From: JAKVJE01 sp047722305
Lineage (GTDB): Bacteria > Actinomycetota > Actinomycetes > Actinomycetales > Microbacteriaceae
Length of the DNA: 33,895 nucleotides
NCBI GenBank assembly: GCA_047722305.1
Contig: JBDNYM010000020.1
Coordinates: forward strand, 1-33,895
Direction: 5' to 3'
Shown piece after piece: positions 31,501 through 33,895 of the stretch (position 1 is the first letter of the stretch; the number at the start of each line of letters is the position of its first letter). Both the position numbers and the translations under genes were made by a program. The notes beneath the pieces are model-generated. The model made no database searches. It saw nothing but the letters and a program-made list of their open reading frames with translations, and was not told where the DNA came from.

Positions 31501-31754
31501 GATTCGCGGGGCTCCGTCCGGTCGGGGATGCCCTGATGTTTCAGCCGCGATTGCCGCCGCGCGTGCGCCGGCTCGGTTTCCAGGTGTGCTATCGGGGTCA
31601 TCTCGTCGACGTCCGGCTCACTCCTGAAACCCTGCGCGTCGGCCTGCACGCCTCCGCGGTCACGCCTATCCGCGTCGGGGTCGGGGACGATGTCGTCACC
31701 CTGACCGGCGGCACCGGACACGCGTTCGAGCTCGGAGCGGCGAGCGAAACGTGA
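28527..31754 (+). CDS. Fusion of beta-phosphoglucomutase (HAD) and GH65 glycoside phosphorylase
   Basis: A 1075-residue two-enzyme fusion. Residues about 25-265 are a HAD phosphomutase: D31 and D33 in LFDMDGVVTDT, AGKPDPQPYLAAA, and VIEDAVAGVRAG. Residues about 275-1075 are GH65: GNGYMATRGAHPE, then GYFGHVFWDEVFVLP, and the general acid E766 in MGPDEFHDGY. GH65 enzymes phosphorolyse alpha-glucosides such as trehalose, maltose or kojibiose to beta-glucose 1-phosphate, which the HAD domain would convert to glucose 6-phosphate. Fusion would pass the intermediate directly. The start has GGGGGGAG upstream. The substrate cannot be read from sequence. Confidence 0.92.
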   Translation: MTDNGTDRRPVAGGPSPAAGEESPYQAVLFDMDGVVTDTARLHLAAWRRLLDGVLADARAAAASPARPADLRPFSDDDYRRFIDGRSREDGLAEFLRARRIAIPAGAAADPATAWTVAGLAARKNELFGEELARQQPKVYENTVALIRRLRGGGARVGLVTASRHADDVLAVTGLRRLFDVIVDGNVAAAEHLAGKPDPQPYLAAARKLGVRPHRAVVIEDAVAGVRAGKRGGFGLVVGIGRTAGQRDELETAGADIVLDDVGELDLGSSLSDPWRLVYHGFDPVHEGHREALTVLGNGYMATRGAHPECRDDGTHYPGTYLAGIFNRLTGTAAGASREEEHLVNQPNWLALDLRIGDGPWWSSEEVRTRHDRRSLDLRSGVLTRSVVLEGPDGRHLGVVQRRLVSMALPHAAALETTLTAHGWNGRVSVRSGIDADVRNTNARTSPEFPTRHLAEPRFEVDDRAGADILRCEVETSQSRWRIAIALRTDVTPGVLAERHDPEIAGRTCLRRYDLDLRDGEDVVFDKTVAVVTSRDAAISSAVLGAAAELRRNPVGVRGLLPAHAASWSRLWSRFGVAIDADPHEQLILNLHLFHLLQSYSTHTAQLDAGVPARGLHGEGYFGHVFWDEVFVLPVLGIRLPELGAAIVEYRWRRLPAALQRARQAGLPGAMFPWQSGSSGREETPNRIHNPRSGAWMADNSHLQRHVGLAVGWNVWRHFQITADRSWLVARGAPLIIEIVRSFVALTAFDPDDGRYHLSGVMGPDEFHDGYPDAPGRGLRDNAYTNVMLSWLCGRAAEALDILDGSDRKAVLGQLAVTDDELAVWQRLSRLLAVPFHGDTVISQFDGYSALAELDWDAYREKYGNIGRLDLILAAEGDSTNRYQASKQADVLMLFYLLGEDGLRRQLAHLGYHVTQEDLERTVSYYAPRTTHGSTLSRVVHAEVFARFDVPRAWEFFSDALVADLDDTQWGTTKQGIHLGAMAGTVGIITRGFAGLRPVGDALMFQPRLPPRVRRLGFQVCYRGHLVDVRLTPETLRVGLHASAVTPIRVGVGDDVVTLTGGTGHAFELGAASET

Positions 31755-31790
31755 CCGGGCGTCTCAGGAGGGGGGCAGATGCTCCGCGGC

Positions 31791-33866
31791 CTATGCGCCC
31801 CGCCGCTTCGTCCCGCGCATGGCGGGCGCGCTGCGCGGATCCTCCGGCCAGGGATGCTTCGGGTAGCGGCCCCGCATCTCGGCGCGCACCTGCGGGTAGG
31901 CGTGGTCCCAGAACGACGCGAGGTCGGTGGTGATGGCGAGCGGCCGGCGGGCGGGGGAGAGCAGCTGCAGCTGCACGGGCGTCCGGCCGTCGACGAGGCG
32001 CGGGGCGGCGTCCCACCCGAAGCACTCCTGCAGCTTCACCGCCAGCACCGGCGGGGCGTCCGGGGCGTCGAGCGCGGGGTAGTCCACCCGGATCAGCGAG
32101 CCGGACGGCACTTCGAGGCGCTCGGGGACGAGTTCGTCCAGTCGGGCCGCCGCCGGCCAGGGAAGCAGGCGGCGCAGCGGTGCGGCGAGGTCGATGCTGG
32201 TCGCCCTCCGGCCGGCCGCGAGCTGGTCGATCTCGGGTGCCAGCCAGTCGTCCAGCCGTTGGGAGAGCGTGACCGCGTCGACGGCGGGCCAAGGGCCGCC
32301 CAGCACCCGGTGCAGCAGGGCGAGGCGGGCGCGCAGCTCAGCGGCGGCCGGCGACCAGTGCAGGAGGCGGAGCGGCGAGCCGGTCTCGGAATCATCGGCG
32401 AGCAGCCGCCGCACCTGCGCCCGGGCCTCGTCGTGGTCGAGTTTCGCCGGGGCGCGCGTGAGCTCGATCGCGCCCAGCCGTCGCACGCGCTCGGCCCGCA
32501 GCCGGTCATCCCGCCACTCGGCCGCCACCTCGTCGTGGAGCAGGGCGGCGCCGGCCTGCAGCGCGGCATCCGCGGAGATCGGCACGGCGGCGCGGATGAT
32601 CGCTCCCGAGGCATCGGCGGTGCGGGCCCGGGCGACGTCCGCGATCGCCAGCCAGCGAGACCCTTGCAGTGCCGAGCCGCGCGGGAGCGCCGCCCCGGTA
32701 CCGGAGGCGAGCAGGTAAGCCGAGGACGCCCCGGCCCCAGCGCCACCAGGACGATTCGTCCCGGCCGGCGCTGCCGAGGTATCACGGTCGCGCAGCCGGG
32801 CGAGGCGCTCCGGGTAGGCGAGGCCGGTCAGCAGGCCGAGCGCTTCGTCGTCGGAGAGCGCCGCCCCGGACCGGGCCCCATGCCCATCATCCCGGACGAG
32901 CCGGGCCAGCCGGCGGGCATCCTGCCGCCATCGGCTGGCAGCCGGACTGCCGCCGCGCCGCAGGTCGCGCCAGAGCGCGGCGAGGTCGGCTCCGGGGGCG
33001 CGGGCGTCGCTGCCGATGGCGGCCACGAGTTCTCCGGCGCGGTCGGCTCCGATGCGGGCGGTGCCGTCGACCAGCGCGCGGGCCAGCCGCGGATGGGCGG
33101 GGATGCGGGCGAGCCGGCGTCCTCGCTCCGTGATGCGCTGGTGGCCGTCGACGTCCGCAGCGAGCGCCCCGAGAGCGATCAGCACGCGCTGCCCGTCGGC
33201 GAGCGCGGCCGCCGGAGGCGGGTCGGGGAGCGTCAGCTCGGCTCCGTCCGGGTCGCCCCAGGCGGCCAGGACAAGAGCTGCGCCGGTGAGGTCGGCGGTG
33301 GAGATCTCGGGGCGCGGCTCGTGCGGGGCGACGGCGAGGGCCTGCTCGGCGTAGCAGCGCACGACGACGCCGGGTCCGAGCCGCGCGGCCCGTCCGGCGC
33401 GCTGCTGCGCGGACGCCTGCGACACGGGCACGGTCACGAGCCCGGAGAGCCCGCGCCGGGCATCCCGCCGGGGCTCGCGAGCCAGCCCGGCGTCCACGAC
33501 GATGCGCACATCGGGCACCGTGAGCGACGACTCGGCCACTGCGGTCGCCACGATCACCCGGCGGCCAGCCGCTGCGCCCGGACGGAGCACCTCGTCCTGC
33601 GTGGCCGCCGGCATCGAGCCGTGCAGCGGCAGGGCGGGGATGCCGAGGCCGCGCAGCATCCCGACCACCGTCTCGACCTCGCGGCGGCCGGGGAGGAACA
33701 CCAGCACCGACCCCTCCGGTTGCTCCGTCAACGCCCGCTGCGCGGCCGCAGCCACGTGGGCGAGGAACGCGCGCGTCACCCCGCGCTCATCGAGGCGGGC
33801 GGCGCCGCGCGGCGCCGGGGCCCCCCCCCCCGGCAAGGGGGGTGGGCGCCTGGGGCCGCGGAGCAC
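31791..33866 (-). CDS. hrpB: ATP-dependent helicase HrpB, 5' part missing or garbled
   Basis: The C-terminal 670 or so residues of HrpB, a DEAH-type helicase. The RecA2 domain shows SVLVFLPGRREVE, ATAVAESSLTVPDV and QQRAGRAAR. HrpB-specific parts follow, including the ending LASFWDHAYPQVRAEMRGRYPKHPWPEDP. The Walker A and DEAH motifs are not in the window. The first 20 or so translated residues come from a homopolymer-rich stretch (33820-33895), which looks like sequencing or assembly error, so the real gene continues past the window. It is convergent with the GH65 fusion, with 36 bp between them. Confidence 0.9.
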   Translation of the reverse strand: MLRGPRRPPPLPGGGAPAPRGAARLDERGVTRAFLAHVAAAAQRALTEQPEGSVLVFLPGRREVETVVGMLRGLGIPALPLHGSMPAATQDEVLRPGAAAGRRVIVATAVAESSLTVPDVRIVVDAGLAREPRRDARRGLSGLVTVPVSQASAQQRAGRAARLGPGVVVRCYAEQALAVAPHEPRPEISTADLTGAALVLAAWGDPDGAELTLPDPPPAAALADGQRVLIALGALAADVDGHQRITERGRRLARIPAHPRLARALVDGTARIGADRAGELVAAIGSDARAPGADLAALWRDLRRGGSPAASRWRQDARRLARLVRDDGHGARSGAALSDDEALGLLTGLAYPERLARLRDRDTSAAPAGTNRPGGAGAGASSAYLLASGTGAALPRGSALQGSRWLAIADVARARTADASGAIIRAAVPISADAALQAGAALLHDEVAAEWRDDRLRAERVRRLGAIELTRAPAKLDHDEARAQVRRLLADDSETGSPLRLLHWSPAAAELRARLALLHRVLGGPWPAVDAVTLSQRLDDWLAPEIDQLAAGRRATSIDLAAPLRRLLPWPAAARLDELVPERLEVPSGSLIRVDYPALDAPDAPPVLAVKLQECFGWDAAPRLVDGRTPVQLQLLSPARRPLAITTDLASFWDHAYPQVRAEMRGRYPKHPWPEDPRSAPAMRGTKRRGA

Positions 33867-33895
33867 CCGGCGGGGGGGGCCGCGCCGCGCCGCCC
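33820..33895. other. Probable low-quality contig end
   Basis: An 11-base C-run followed shortly by several G-runs, and an almost pure G/C sequence up to the last base, interrupt what should be conserved HrpB coding sequence. Upstream parts of the same gene show nothing similar. Confidence 0.6.

Noticed and set aside
28572..31721. A minus-strand frame of 1049 codons opposite the HAD-GH65 gene
   Set aside because: The plus-strand frame carries all the catalytic motifs of two known enzymes; the antisense frame has none.

Overview
The window is high-GC actinobacterial chromosome. The base composition, the frequent GATGCC/GATGCG codon pairs and the gene set suggest Microbacteriaceae, perhaps Microbacterium; this is an inference, since no rRNA or other taxonomic marker is present. 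The right end (about 33.82-33.90 kb) has long C and G homopolymers inside a helicase gene and looks like a poor-quality contig end.

Layout. 1-0.94 kb: a possible gene cut by the left edge, a holin-family membrane protein and a small monooxygenase. 0.95-11.87 kb: an accessory island that looks less GC-rich than the DNA beyond 13 kb. It holds a GNAT toxin and RHH antitoxin pair in toxin-first order, a two-repeat degenerate CRISPR, and a complete leftward type I-E operon (cas3, cse1, cse2, cas7e, cas5e, cas6e, cas1, cas2). 11.9-15.8 kb: a voltage-sensor-type K+ channel, a low-complexity membrane protein, an ArsR regulator divergent from an MFS exporter, and a VOC-fold protein. 15.9-20.5 kb: an acyl-CoA ligase and a UvrA-like ABC ATPase, with two diverged copies of a repeat of about 133 bp flanking the ligase. 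20.6-21.2 kb: a Phd/VapC toxin-antitoxin pair. 21.3-31.8 kb: membrane proteins and metabolic genes (SDR, C69 dipeptidase, 3-hydroxyacyl-CoA dehydrogenase, malic enzyme, and a HAD-GH65 phosphorylase fusion). 31.8 kb to the end: HrpB helicase, truncated.

Most interesting candidate. The mini-CRISPR at 1983-2071 lies between cas2 and the GNAT toxin gene and runs opposite to the cas genes. The PAM-proximal 14 nt of its only spacer (2012-2025) match 12 of 14 positions at 1928-1941, inside the intergenic region that should hold the divergent toxin promoter. If the spacer starts at 2012, the two mismatches fall at positions 6 and 12, the bases that type I-E Cascade flips out and does not read. The same seed matches 12 of 14 positions at 11763-11776 in reverse orientation, just upstream of cas3. 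This is the architecture of CreA/CreR-type crRNA-like regulators, which guide Cascade to repress a toxin promoter or the cas promoter. Here the proposed client is a protein GNAT-RHH toxin-antitoxin module. The matches and layout are read from the sequence; the function is inference.

How the genes may work together: Cas6e would process the mini-array RNA; Cascade loaded with it would hold down the toxin promoter and possibly the cas operon; loss or inhibition of Cascade would release the toxin and raise cas expression. Elsewhere the window looks like ordinary chromosomal housekeeping and transport genes.
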